Origin: Kineococcus rhizosphaerae
Lineage (GTDB): Bacteria > Actinomycetota > Actinomycetes > Actinomycetales > Kineococcaceae
DNA length: 64,000 bases
Reading direction: 5' to 3'
Assembly (NCBI RefSeq): GCF_003002055.1
Contig: NZ_PVZF01000007.1
Coordinates: 124,001-188,000 of the forward strand
Made by a program: the position numbers and the translations under genes. The stretch's first letter is position 1. Each line of letters starts with the position of its first letter. The notes beneath the pieces are model-generated. The model saw only the letters and a list, made by a program, of their open reading frames with translations, searched no databases and was not told the origin of the DNA. This document shows, in pieces, positions 53,332 to 61,700 of this stretch.

Positions 53332-54348
53332 ATGTCCCAGCCCGTCCGCTTCGCGCTCCTCGGCACCGGCCGCATCGGCCAGGTCCACGCGGCGTCCATC
53401 CACCGCAGCGAGGACGCCGTCCTGACGGTGGCCGCCGACGCGGTCGTCGCCGGCGCGGAACGCACGGTCGCCCGGTACGGCGGGCGCGCCACGGCCGACC
53501 CGTTCGCGGCGATCGCCGCCGACGACGTCGACGCGGTCGTCATCGCCTCCCCCACGCCCACCCACGTGGACCTGCTCAGCGCGGCCCTCGACGCCGGCAA
53601 GGCCGTGCTGTGCGAGAAGCCGATCGACCTCGACATCACGCGCGTCGACGCGGTCCGCGAACGTGCGCGCGCCGCGCAGCAGCCCGTCGTCCTGGGGTTC
53701 AACCGGCGGTTCGACCCGCACTTCGCCGAACTGCGCCGCCGCGTGCGGGCCGGGGAGATCGGGCGCCTGGAGCACCTCGCGATCACCAGCCGCGACCCCG
53801 AGCCGCCGCCGGCGGAGTACGTCGCGGTCTCCGGCGGCATCTTCCGCGACATGACGATCCACGACTTCGACACGGCCCGTTCGTTCGTGCCGGAGATCGT
53901 GGCGGTGACGGCGGTCGGGTTGCGGCAGTTCAGCGAGCCGATCGCCGCCGCGGGCGACTTCGACGCGGCCGTCGTGACCCTCGTGGGCTCGGCGGGCGAG
54001 TCGGTCACCATCACGAACTCCCGGCACAGCGCCTACGGCTACGACCAGCGGATCGAGGCGTTCGGGCCCGGCGGGTCGCTGGAGGTCGGGAACGTGACGC
54101 CCACCCTCGTGCGTGCCTCGACCGGGGAGCGCAGTTCCACGGGTGAGCCGTACCGGCGGTTCTTCCTCGAGCGCTACCGCGAGGCGTACGAGCTGGAACT
54201 CGCGGCGTTCGTCGCGGCGGTGCGGGGCGAGGACACGTCCGCGAACCCGAGCCCCGGTTTCGAGGACGGCCGCGCCGCGCTGCTGCTGGCCGACGCCGCT
54301 GACCTGTCCGCCCGCGAGGGCCGGACGGTCCCCGTCGACCTGTCCTGA
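53332..54348 (+). CDS. Gfo/Idh/MocA oxidoreductase, inositol 2-dehydrogenase-like
   Basis: The ATG at 53332 has AAAGGA upstream. The 338-residue protein has the Rossmann loop LLGTGRIGQVHA, VIASPTPTHVDLL, the catalytic Lys in CEKPIDLD and the Asp/His in RDMTIHDFDTA. FNRRFDPHF and DFDAAVVTL are typical of IolG. myo-Inositol or a related cyclitol is the likely substrate. No other inositol gene is next to it. Confidence 0.88.
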   Translation: MSQPVRFALLGTGRIGQVHAASIHRSEDAVLTVAADAVVAGAERTVARYGGRATADPFAAIAADDVDAVVIASPTPTHVDLLSAALDAGKAVLCEKPIDLDITRVDAVRERARAAQQPVVLGFNRRFDPHFAELRRRVRAGEIGRLEHLAITSRDPEPPPAEYVAVSGGIFRDMTIHDFDTARSFVPEIVAVTAVGLRQFSEPIAAAGDFDAAVVTLVGSAGESVTITNSRHSAYGYDQRIEAFGPGGSLEVGNVTPTLVRASTGERSSTGEPYRRFFLERYREAYELELAAFVAAVRGEDTSANPSPGFEDGRAALLLADAADLSAREGRTVPVDLS

Positions 54349-54359
54349 CCCTCCGCCCG

Positions 54360-54410
54360 AGGCACACCTCGCGCCCGCACTGCGAGTTCCCCGGGGCGCG
54401 AGGTGTGCCT
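54360..54410. terminator. Palindrome of the GCACACCTCG family plus half copy
   Basis: Perfect 17-nt arms AGGCACACCTCGCGCCC / GGGCGCGAGGTGTGCCT with a 17-nt loop lie between the convergent oxidoreductase and small-protein genes. A separate half copy at 54436-54459 repeats AGGTGTGCTTCGCGCGG exactly as at 14359-14375. Confidence 0.8.
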
Positions 54411-54491
54411 TCGGCCGTCAGACGGGCACGTCGAGGGCGCAAGGTGTGCTTCGCGCGGAGACCCGGCCAGTGCAGGCCGTGTCCAGGACGG

Positions 54492-54815
54492 TCAGTCGGC
54501 GTCCTGGCCGGCGAACCAGTCGGCGTAGACGGTGGTGCGGGCCAGGTGCCGGGTCAGGTCCGGGGCGCCGTCGTCCCACCACACGGGGCCGCGCTCCCCC
54601 AGGGCGTGCTTGGCGCGGTCGACCCGTTCCCGGGCCGCCTCCCGCGCGTCGGCGTCGGCGGCGTCGCGCTTGGCCCGCCGCGCCGACATCAGTTCCGAGA
54701 CGAGCTCGGCGCGGCGCTCCTCGTCCAGCGAGGGGTCAGACCGCCGCCACAACCGGCCCCGGACGACGAGGTACCGGCCGTCGGGGGTGAGGAGGGGTCC
54801 GTCCGTGCGGCTCAG
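54492..54815 (-). CDS. Conserved small protein, apparent CTG start
   Basis: The frame from CTG at 54815 encodes about 107 residues: LSRTDGPLLTPDGRYLVVRG, then RLWRRSDPSLDEERRAELV and a helical region. The DGRYLVVRGRLWR stretch is a conserved N-terminal feature of a widespread family of unknown function, and it would be lost if the only downstream ordinary start (TTG at 54752) were used. The CTG overlaps the stop of the upstream small gene as CTGA, the same coupling seen elsewhere in this window as ATGA/GTGA. CTG initiation is inferred. Confidence 0.7.
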   Translation of the reverse strand: MSRTDGPLLTPDGRYLVVRGRLWRRSDPSLDEERRAELVSELMSARRAKRDAADADAREAARERVDRAKHALGERGPVWWDDGAPDLTRHLARTTVYADWFAGQDAD

Positions 54816-54955
54816 AGCCCGTCACCGGGCCGGGGCGCGGACTCGTCCGGGCCGGGGGTCTCGTCCAGCGCTGCGGCGTGACGACCGGACCGGAGCAGAC
54901 CCACCACGAGCAGGGCGCCGACCAGCACCTCCAGCACGATGACGACCTCGACCAC
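54812..54955 (-). CDS. Small single-helix membrane protein, 47 aa
   Basis: A GTG at 54955 opens a 47-residue frame with one hydrophobic helix (VVEVVIVLEVLVGALLVVGL) and an acidic Pro-rich tail (DETPGPDESAPRPGDGL). The ribosome-binding site is weak. The overlap of its stop with the CTG start of the following gene supports that both are real and coupled. Function unknown. Confidence 0.5.
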   Translation of the reverse strand: MVEVVIVLEVLVGALLVVGLLRSGRHAAALDETPGPDESAPRPGDGL

Positions 54956-54996
54956 CCGTCCAGGATGCGGGCCGGTCGCCCGCTGCGCCACCGGGT

Positions 54997-55644
54997 TCAG
55001 GCGCCGGTCACCGCCGCCGGGGCGGGAACCTCGACGGCGAGGTACCGGAAGGTCCCGCGAGGTGCGTCGAACCGGGAGAAGTCCCGCCAGTGGAGCGCGT
55101 AGGACCCGTCGAGCACGACGTCGTTCGACGCGCTGTCGCCGTCCCCCCGCACCAGCCGACCGGACAGCTCACGACCCTCGTGGAGGCGGAACGCCCGGTC
55201 ACGCGTCGACGGCTCGCTCGCGGGCGGCTGCCACAACCCCGCGACGTCGCTCAGCAGGAGGGCGATCCCGTTGCGCCCCGGCGCCGCCGAGAGTTCCAGA
55301 CGGCGGACGTCCTGGACGAAGCCCAGCCGGGCCAGGTCCGTCGCGGCGTGGTCCTTCAGGGCGTAGGTCTCCCCGTCCTGCTCGACGTCGAGACGACCCG
55401 TGGAGTACTTCAGCTCCACGGCCGTGCTCGCTCCCGCCGCGACGTCCGTCACGAGCAGGTCGAGGTACGTCGACCTCTCGGCCCGGGCGGGGACCTCCAG
55501 CCGGACCCGCAGGTCCGGGCCGCGCCGTGCGACCAGGGCGGCGAGCGCGTGCTGGAGGTCGGCCTCCGAGTGGTAGACCGCTCACTCCCGGGCCAGCTCG
55601 GCCAGGAGGTCGTCGAGGTCGAACCGGCCGGCGATCGTCGTCAC
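54997..55644 (-). pseudogene. SEAD-motif hypothetical protein gene with in-frame TGA
   Basis: A GTG at 55644, with GGAG upstream, starts VTTIAGRFDLDDLLAELARE and is then stopped by TGA at 55582-55584. The same frame continues for 195 codons: AVYHSEADLQHALAALVARR, then TAVELKYSTGRLDVEQDGE, FRLHEGRELSG and ALHWRDFSRF. These are landmarks of a conserved hypothetical family that normally reads through this point (xVFHSEADFQHAL). CGA to TGA is a single-base change. It is either a recent nonsense mutation, a sequencing error, or a downstream restart at the GTG at 55452, which would drop the conserved SEAD part. Confidence 0.75.
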
Positions 55645-55735
55645 GATCCCACTCCGGCGCGACAGGTGGCCGTTCGTCGCCCGGACGACGAAACGACCGG
55701 CCCCCTCGTGGGGACCGGCCGTCCGGTGGTGCGAG

Positions 55736-57235
55736 TCAGTGCGTCGGCGTGCGCGGTCCGGGCACCACGGCCGGGCGGCGGACGAGGAACGACAACCCGA
55801 GGGCGACGAGCGAGATGATCCCGCCCCACACGAAGGCGCCCCGGACCCCGTCGGCGACGGAGTGCAGCGCGTCCGACCCCCCGGCCAGGCTGGCGGCGGA
55901 GCGGGTGGACAGGACCGTGACGAACAGCGCCGTCCCGGCGGCGCCGGCGAGCTGCTGCACGGTGCCGACGACGGCCGACCCGTGCGGGTACAGCTCCGCC
56001 CGCAGCGACCCCAGCGCCGACGTGAACAGCGGGGTGAACATGAACGCGAGCCCGGCGCTCAGCAGCGTGTGGACGACGACGACCATGCCCGCGGGGGTCC
56101 CCGGGTGCAGGGTCGTCAGCAGCCACAAGGCGCCGCTGACCGCGACCGCGCCCGGCGTGACGAGCGGGCGGGGGCCGTACCGGTCGAACAGACGGCCGAC
56201 GAACGGCGACAGGACACCCATGACCGCCCCACCGGGCAGCAGCAGCAGGCCCGTCTCCAGCGACCCCAGCTGCAGCACCGTCTGCAGGAAGATCGGCAGC
56301 ACGATGAGCGTGCCGAACAGGCCCATGAAGCTCGTGACGAGCACGACGGTGGAGACCGTGAACGAGCGGTTCCCGAACACCCGCAGGTCCATGAGGGCGC
56401 TGCCCGTGCGGTTCAGCCGGAACTGCCGCGCGACGAACGTGGCGAGAGCCAGCACCCCGACGGCGACGGGGATCCACGGCGCCACCGGCGCGTGGCCGGA
56501 CGCCGACTCGCCGATGCTCGACAGGCCGTAGATCAGGCCGCCGAAACCGACCGCGGACAGCAGGAGGGAGAGCACGTCCAGGCGCGCGTCCCGCGGCGCC
56601 GTGACGTTGCGGACCTTCCACGCGCCCGCGGCCAGGGCCAGGAGCGCGATGGGCAGGACGATGATGAACATCCACCGCCAGGACAGCGAGTTCAGGATGA
56701 TCCCGGAGATCGTCGGCCCGATCGCGGGCGCCACCGAGATGACCACGGAGATCATCCCCATGGTCCTGCCGCGGCTGGCCGCCGGGACCAGGGTCATGGC
56801 CGTCGTCATGAGCAGCGGCATCATGACGGCCGTGCCGGTGGCCTGGACGACGCGGCCGACGAGCAGGAGCTCGAAACCGGGGGCGGCGGCGGCGATCGCG
56901 GTGCCGAGACTGAACAGCCCCATGGCCGCGACGAAGACCTGCCGCAGCCGGAACCGCTCCATGATGAACCCGGTGGCGGGGATGACGACGGCCATGGTGA
57001 GCATGAACCCGGTCGTCAGCCACTGGCCGGTGGCGGCCGTGATGCCGAGGTCGGCCATGAGCCGCGGCAGCGCCACACCCATGATCGTCTCGTTGAGGAT
57101 GACGACGAAGGCCGAGACGAGCAGGAGCCCGATGACGGTCGCGTCGCCGGGGGCGAGCCGGTCGCGCTCGGGCGCGGGGTCGAGGGCGGGGGCGGGCGCG
57201 ACGGGCTTCACGGTCGCGTCCTCGTTCGTGGACAT
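55736..57235 (-). CDS. MFS drug exporter, DHA2 (EmrB/QacA) family
   Basis: This 499-residue protein has 14 predicted membrane helices. It shows the family motifs NETIMGVALPRLMADL (helix 1), WLTTGFMLTMAVVIP, MERFRLRQVFVAA (motif A), GRVVQATGTAVMMPL and the motif C region SVAPAIGPTISGIIL. DHA2 transporters export drugs or metabolites with protons. The divergent TetR gene and the operator between them indicate drug- or metabolite-induced expression. Confidence 0.93.
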   Translation of the reverse strand: MSTNEDATVKPVAPAPALDPAPERDRLAPGDATVIGLLLVSAFVVILNETIMGVALPRLMADLGITAATGQWLTTGFMLTMAVVIPATGFIMERFRLRQVFVAAMGLFSLGTAIAAAAPGFELLLVGRVVQATGTAVMMPLLMTTAMTLVPAASRGRTMGMISVVISVAPAIGPTISGIILNSLSWRWMFIIVLPIALLALAAGAWKVRNVTAPRDARLDVLSLLLSAVGFGGLIYGLSSIGESASGHAPVAPWIPVAVGVLALATFVARQFRLNRTGSALMDLRVFGNRSFTVSTVVLVTSFMGLFGTLIVLPIFLQTVLQLGSLETGLLLLPGGAVMGVLSPFVGRLFDRYGPRPLVTPGAVAVSGALWLLTTLHPGTPAGMVVVVHTLLSAGLAFMFTPLFTSALGSLRAELYPHGSAVVGTVQQLAGAAGTALFVTVLSTRSAASLAGGSDALHSVADGVRGAFVWGGIISLVALGLSFLVRRPAVVPGPRTPTH

Positions 57236-57275
57236 GGGTGAGGACTCCTCGTGGTGGTGACCGTCGCCACCCTAG

Positions 57276-57290
57276 TGGCAGTCACTGCCA
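57276..57290. promoter_or_regulatory. TetR-type operator
   Basis: A perfect 15-nt inverted repeat TGGCAGT-C-ACTGCCA lies in the 80-nt gap between the divergent exporter and TetR genes, 25 nt upstream of the tetR start and 40 nt from the exporter start. It probably represses both. Confidence 0.8.
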
Positions 57291-57315
57291 ACTCGACAGC
57301 GGATATCGTCGATCC

Positions 57316-57927
57316 GTGACCGTCACCCCGGACCTGCGCGAGCGCCGCCGCCTCGCCACCCAGGCCGAGATCGAGGAGGTGGCCCTCGACCTGTTCGCCC
57401 GGCACGGCTCCGACCGCACGACGGTCGACGACATCGCCTCGGCCGCGGGGGTCTCCCCGCGCACCTTCTTCCGGTACTTCGCCACCAAGGAGGACGCCGC
57501 CCTCGGCGCGAGCCGGGCCTTCGACGCCGCCGTCGCCGCCCGGGTCGAGGCCCTCGTGGGCCGCGGCGCGGCCCTGCGCGACTTCGAGGACGTCATCGCC
57601 GAGGTCCTCGCCGAGATGGCCGCCGCCCCCGGGTCCATCGACCGCATGCTGCGCGTGCGCTGCCTCGTCATGGACGACGCCGGGCTGCGCAGCGCCCTGC
57701 TGCGCCTGGACGCCGAGCAGTCGCGGGCCTTCTTCCGCCGGATCGCCACCGCGACCGGGTCGCCGACGGTCGACCTGCGCACCCGCGTCATCGCCGAGAC
57801 CCTCGGCGCCGGGTTGCGCGCCGCCCTCGACGACTGGGCCTGGCGGCGCGAGGCCGGCGAGGACGCCGACGTCGTCGCGATCTACCGCCAGACCTGCGCG
57901 GCGCTGCGGGAGGTCGCGGCGGGCTGA
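57316..57927 (+). CDS. TetR-family transcriptional repressor
   Basis: The GTG at 57316 gives 203 residues. The helix-turn-helix is clear: ATQAEIEEVALDLFARHGSD, then TTVDDIASAAGVSPRTFFRYFATKEDA. The C-terminal ligand domain is of the MftR/MSMEG type (DRMLRVRCLVMDD). It is divergent from the DHA2 exporter and its operator lies between. Confidence 0.93.
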   Translation: MTVTPDLRERRRLATQAEIEEVALDLFARHGSDRTTVDDIASAAGVSPRTFFRYFATKEDAALGASRAFDAAVAARVEALVGRGAALRDFEDVIAEVLAEMAAAPGSIDRMLRVRCLVMDDAGLRSALLRLDAEQSRAFFRRIATATGSPTVDLRTRVIAETLGAGLRAALDDWAWRREAGEDADVVAIYRQTCAALREVAAG

Positions 57928-57969
57928 GGCCGCGCCCCCGTCAGCGCGCGCCGGCCCCCGGCACCGCGC

Positions 57970-58899
57970 TCACGACGGGACCACCGGTCCGCTGACGCTC
58001 TGGTCCACGAGCGCCCCGAGCGCGGGGCTCCACTCGATGAACCCGTGCTGGAAGTCCACCCGCCGGCCCCCGGGGACGTCGAACTCGCCGGACGTCGGGT
58101 ACCCGAGCACGCCGTCCTCCGCGCCCGCCCGGCGGTAGCGGTCGAGGATCGGGCCCTGCAGGGCCCGGGCCCCGGTCTGCGGCGACCAGAACAGCGCGCC
58201 GCCCTGGTAGTCCTGGTGGACACCGCCGGCCCGCCCCGCGACCTCCTGCGTGGTCGGGTACCCCAGGTAGCCGTTCTCGTAGCCCGTCGTCGCGTACAGG
58301 CGCAGGAACTCCCCGGACACGCTGTGGGCGCCCGTGGTGGGCGACCAGTAGGCGACACCGCCCTGGAACACCTGGTAGACGCCCCCGGCCCGGATGTCCG
58401 CCTCCTGCGACAGCGGGTAGCCGAGCAGGCCGTTCTCCCAGCCCGTCGCGCCGAACAGGTCGCGGAAGGACCCCGAGACCGAGTGGGCGCCCGACGCCGG
58501 TGACCAGTACAGCGTCCCGCCCTGGAACACCTGGTAGACACCCCCGGAGCGGATCGGGTTCTCCGTCGACGTCGGGTAGCGCAAGAACCCGTTCTCCCAC
58601 CCGGTCCACGACCAGAGGTTCAAGAACTCCCCGGACACGTCCCAGGCCCCGCTGGCCGGGCTCCAGTAGATGACGCCGCGCTCGAAGACGTCGTACGCAC
58701 CCCCCGTGGCGGTGGCCGTCTGGCACACGACCGGGCGGCCGAGGATCGAGGCCTCGCCCCCCATCACGACGTAGCGGATCGCGATGTTCCCGCGCACGCA
58801 CGCGTCGGCCGACACCGCGGCTGAGGCCGGGGCCGCGGCGACCGGCCCGGCGGCCAGCAGGCCCGCGGACGCCAGCAGGGAGGCAGCCACTCGCTTCAC
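57970..58899 (-). CDS. Secreted LGFP-repeat protein
   Basis: The GTG at 58899 has AGGAG 5 nt upstream. A signal peptide ending APASA (about residue 27) is followed by five LGFP-type repeats, each of about 54 residues, with the pattern Tyr/Phe-QGG-x-YWSP-x-(S/T)GA-x-x-V and (L/R)GYP. LGFP repeats are found on the surface of actinobacteria and help anchor proteins or bind wall glycans. No catalytic domain is present, so this is probably a surface-binding protein. Confidence 0.9.
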   Translation of the reverse strand: MKRVAASLLASAGLLAAGPVAAAPASAAVSADACVRGNIAIRYVVMGGEASILGRPVVCQTATATGGAYDVFERGVIYWSPASGAWDVSGEFLNLWSWTGWENGFLRYPTSTENPIRSGGVYQVFQGGTLYWSPASGAHSVSGSFRDLFGATGWENGLLGYPLSQEADIRAGGVYQVFQGGVAYWSPTTGAHSVSGEFLRLYATTGYENGYLGYPTTQEVAGRAGGVHQDYQGGALFWSPQTGARALQGPILDRYRRAGAEDGVLGYPTSGEFDVPGGRRVDFQHGFIEWSPALGALVDQSVSGPVVPS

Positions 58900-59014
58900 G
58901 TCGTCTCCTGTCGCGCCCCGATCGGTCGCCGGGTCGCGCGGGCAGCATACGGCGCACCCGGCCCGCGCACAGGCCCTTCGACTGATCGGCGGCACCGCCT
59001 GCCGCGCAGCGGGT

Positions 59015-59518
59015 TCAGCCCGTGGGCACCCAGAACCGCGCCTCCTGGCCGCGCTGGTCCTGGAACAGCCCGCCGTTCCTCTCGATCGTCCGCCGGGACG
59101 CGACGTTGCCGACGTCGCACGTCACGAGGGCGCACTCGATACCGAGGTCGCGCACGACGGGCAGCACCGCGGCGAGCATCGCGGTGGCGTGGCCGCGGCG
59201 GCGGTGCTGCGGGACGACCCAGTACCCGACGTGACCGCCGAGGTCGCGCAACCGGGGCGTGAGGCGGTGCCGGACCTGGACGCGCCCCAGGTACTCCCGG
59301 CCCCGCACCCACCACAGGTTCGTCGACGGCACGAAACCCTCCGGCCGCGGCGTCCCCTCCCGGGTGTCGGCGAGCAGCCCGCCGACCCAGCCCTCGAAAC
59401 CCTCGTCGTCCAGGTGCGCTACCCCGGCGTAGGCGGGGTGGGCGTCCCAGTCCGGGCGCGCCGCCGCGGCCCGCACGGAGTCCGCGACGGACGCGCGCGG
59501 GACGACGAGCTCGGGCAT
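59015..59518 (-). CDS. GNAT-family N-acetyltransferase
   Basis: The ATG at 59518 shares one base with the stop codon of the TerD-vWA gene (TGATG). The 167-residue protein has the acetyl-CoA-binding motif VVPQHRRRGHATAMLAAVLP and the following strand CALVTCDVGN with ASRRTIERNGG. The acceptor substrate is unknown. Coupling to the TerD-vWA gene suggests related use. Confidence 0.88.
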   Translation of the reverse strand: MPELVVPRASVADSVRAAAARPDWDAHPAYAGVAHLDDEGFEGWVGGLLADTREGTPRPEGFVPSTNLWWVRGREYLGRVQVRHRLTPRLRDLGGHVGYWVVPQHRRRGHATAMLAAVLPVVRDLGIECALVTCDVGNVASRRTIERNGGLFQDQRGQEARFWVPTG

Positions 59519-60789
59519 CAGCTCAGACCCTGCAGCGCAGGGGCTCCCGGCGGGTAGTAGGAGCGCATCCAGCTCGGGAACTCCTGCAGGATCCGGTCGT
59601 ACAGCTCCGCGTCGTCGACGGCGTCGAGGTCGTCGAGCGCGAAGAACCCCGTGTTGTCGAACTCCCGGCCCGACAGCGTGTCGAGCTTCTCCAGGATCCC
59701 GTAGTTCGACCGGCCGATCCCGATGAACTGCCAGAACACGGGGGCGCGCTCGACGGCCCGCAGCGCCTTCTCGGTGCCCCTGTTGTCGGTGACCCCGCCG
59801 TCGTGGAAGAACAGCACGAGCGTGGGGATGTCGAGGGGTTCGCGGACGACGTAGCGGGCGACGTCCTCGATGACGGCCTTCTCGTTGTTCCAGCCCTCGG
59901 CCTCGGTGTAGCGCTTGGCGGTGTACGTCGCCAGCCACCGCGGGAGGTCACCGATGGTGATGTCCTCCAGCCGCTTCGCGCGGCCCCCCATCGCCCACGC
60001 CTGCATCTCGGCGCCGTCGTCGACCTGCGCGGCGACGGGCGCGACGCGTTCGACGGCCCGGGAGAACACCCCCTTGCGGTACAGGGAGCTCGTGCTGCCG
60101 GAGACGTCGAGGACGACGATCACCCGGCAGCGCAGACCCGTCAGGCGGTGCTTGGTCAGGACCACCGCGACCTGCTGCTTGCGCAGGTTCAGCTTCTCGC
60201 GCATGTCGGCGGGCAGCTTCTCCTCGCCCTTGGTGAAGGACACCCGCGGGGGCGCGGGCTGGGCGCTGGGCTGGGTGGCGGGCTGGGTGGCGGGCTGGGT
60301 GGCGGGCTGGGCGGCGGGCTCGTCGTCCACGACCACGCCGAAGTCGGTCGCCAGGCCGCCCAGGCCGTTGTCGTAGCCCTGCCCCACCGCCCGGACCTTC
60401 CACGCCCCGGACCGCTGGTAGACCTCCGCGAGGACGGCGACGGTCTCGGTGCCCAGCCGGGACGGGGTGAACTCGACCGCGTCGCCCCCGTGCTCCACGG
60501 TGAGCCGCACGGTGGTCCCCGCGAACGTGGAACCCTCCCGCTCGGGGCTGGCGACCACGACGACCCGGTCCGCCCCCGGCCGCAGCGCCGTCAGGTCCAG
60601 GGCCAGCGTCCGGCCCTCCAGCCGCACCCCCGGGGCGGTGGGCTGGTTGAAGAACACCATGTCGGCGTCGCCGCCGACCTTGCCGTCCGGGTTCACGACG
60701 AGGGCCGTGACGTCGACGGGGCCGTCGACGCGGACGCGGACGGAGGGTGCGGACAGGGGCGCGTTGCCGCCTTCGGTGAGCGTGGCCAC
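59518..60789 (-). CDS. TerD-vWA fusion protein (TerF-like)
   Basis: This 423-residue protein joins an N-terminal TerD domain (DADMVFFNQP, TALRPGADRVVVVAS) to a C-terminal von Willebrand A domain with the MIDAS motif VLDVSGSTS and FFHDGGVTDN. The two are linked by QPAT tetrapeptide repeats, coded by five 12-nt units at 60259-60318. TerD/TerF proteins belong to tellurite/stress systems that bind Ca2+. No other ter gene is nearby. The GNAT gene follows immediately. Confidence 0.9.
   Translation of the reverse strand: MATLTEGGNAPLSAPSVRVRVDGPVDVTALVVNPDGKVGGDADMVFFNQPTAPGVRLEGRTLALDLTALRPGADRVVVVASPEREGSTFAGTTVRLTVEHGGDAVEFTPSRLGTETVAVLAEVYQRSGAWKVRAVGQGYDNGLGGLATDFGVVVDDEPAAQPATQPATQPATQPSAQPAPPRVSFTKGEEKLPADMREKLNLRKQQVAVVLTKHRLTGLRCRVIVVLDVSGSTSSLYRKGVFSRAVERVAPVAAQVDDGAEMQAWAMGGRAKRLEDITIGDLPRWLATYTAKRYTEAEGWNNEKAVIEDVARYVVREPLDIPTLVLFFHDGGVTDNRGTEKALRAVERAPVFWQFIGIGRSNYGILEKLDTLSGREFDNTGFFALDDLDAVDDAELYDRILQEFPSWMRSYYPPGAPALQGLS
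60259..60318. repeat. Five 12-nt tandem units in the TerD-vWA linker
   Basis: CTGGGTGGCGGG and close variants repeat five times in frame, encoding Gln-Pro-Ala-Thr/Ser units on the minus strand. Twelve-nt units keep the frame if copy number changes. Confidence 0.85.
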
Positions 60790-60835
60790 AGGACCTGTCT
60801 ACCCGAGGGACGGGGGTCGGTGGCAGGGTCGGGGC

Positions 60836-61660
60836 ATGTCCACGTGGTTCATCACCGGTTGCTCGACGGGTCTGGGGCGCGCCCTGGCCCTCGCCGTCCT
60901 CGAACGCGGTCACTCCGCCGTCGTCACCGCCCGCGACGCCTCGCGCGTCGAGGACATCGCGCAGACCGCCCCCGACCGGGCCCTCGCGCTGTCCCTCGAC
61001 GTCACCTCCCCCACCCAGGTCGCCGAGGCCGTGGCCCGGGCCGAGGAGCGCTTCGGCGGGATCGACGTCGTCGTGAACAACGCCGGGTACGGCTACCGCG
61101 CGGCCGTGGAGGAGGGCGTCGACGAGGACGTGCAGACCCTGTTCGCCACGCACGTGTTCGGGGCCGCGTCGGTGCTGAAGGCCGCGTTGCCGGGGATGCG
61201 GGCCCGGCGCAGCGGCGCCGTGCTGAACGTGTCGTCGATCGGCGCGCACGTGTGCCCGCCGGGGTCGGGGTACTACGCGGCGGCCAAGGCGGCGCTGGAG
61301 GCGATGTCCCGGTCGCTGCGGCAGGAGCTCGCGCCGCTGGGGATCTCGGTGACGATCGTCGCGCCGGGCGGGTTCCGGACGGACTTCGCGGGGCGCTCGC
61401 TGACGCAGTCGCCCGAGCCCATCGCCGACTACGCCGGGACCGCCGGCCCGCGGCGCATCGAGAACGACACCGTGCACGGCACGCAGCCGGGCGACCCGGC
61501 GAAGGCGGCTGAGGCGATGATCGCCCTGGCCGAGGCGGAGAACCCGCCGTCGTCGATCTTCCTGGGCTCGGACGCGCTGGCCTCCATCGAGGCCGTCCTG
61601 AAGGAGCGCGTCGCGGAGGTCAACGTGTGGCGGGAGCTGAGCACCAGCACCGACTTCTGA
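60836..61660 (+). CDS. Short-chain dehydrogenase/reductase
   Basis: This 274-residue protein has the NAD(P) loop TGCSTGLG, NNAGYGY, the catalytic Ser in LNVSSIG and the YYAAAK motif (YxxxK). DVTSPTQVAEAV is typical of classical SDRs. The substrate is unknown. It is followed after 40 nt by an aldo/keto reductase, both on the plus strand. Confidence 0.92.
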   Translation: MSTWFITGCSTGLGRALALAVLERGHSAVVTARDASRVEDIAQTAPDRALALSLDVTSPTQVAEAVARAEERFGGIDVVVNNAGYGYRAAVEEGVDEDVQTLFATHVFGAASVLKAALPGMRARRSGAVLNVSSIGAHVCPPGSGYYAAAKAALEAMSRSLRQELAPLGISVTIVAPGGFRTDFAGRSLTQSPEPIADYAGTAGPRRIENDTVHGTQPGDPAKAAEAMIALAEAENPPSSIFLGSDALASIEAVLKERVAEVNVWRELSTSTDF

Positions 61661-61700
61661 TCCCCGTGCCGCCTCGGGGGACCTGTGGTTGCCTGACGCC

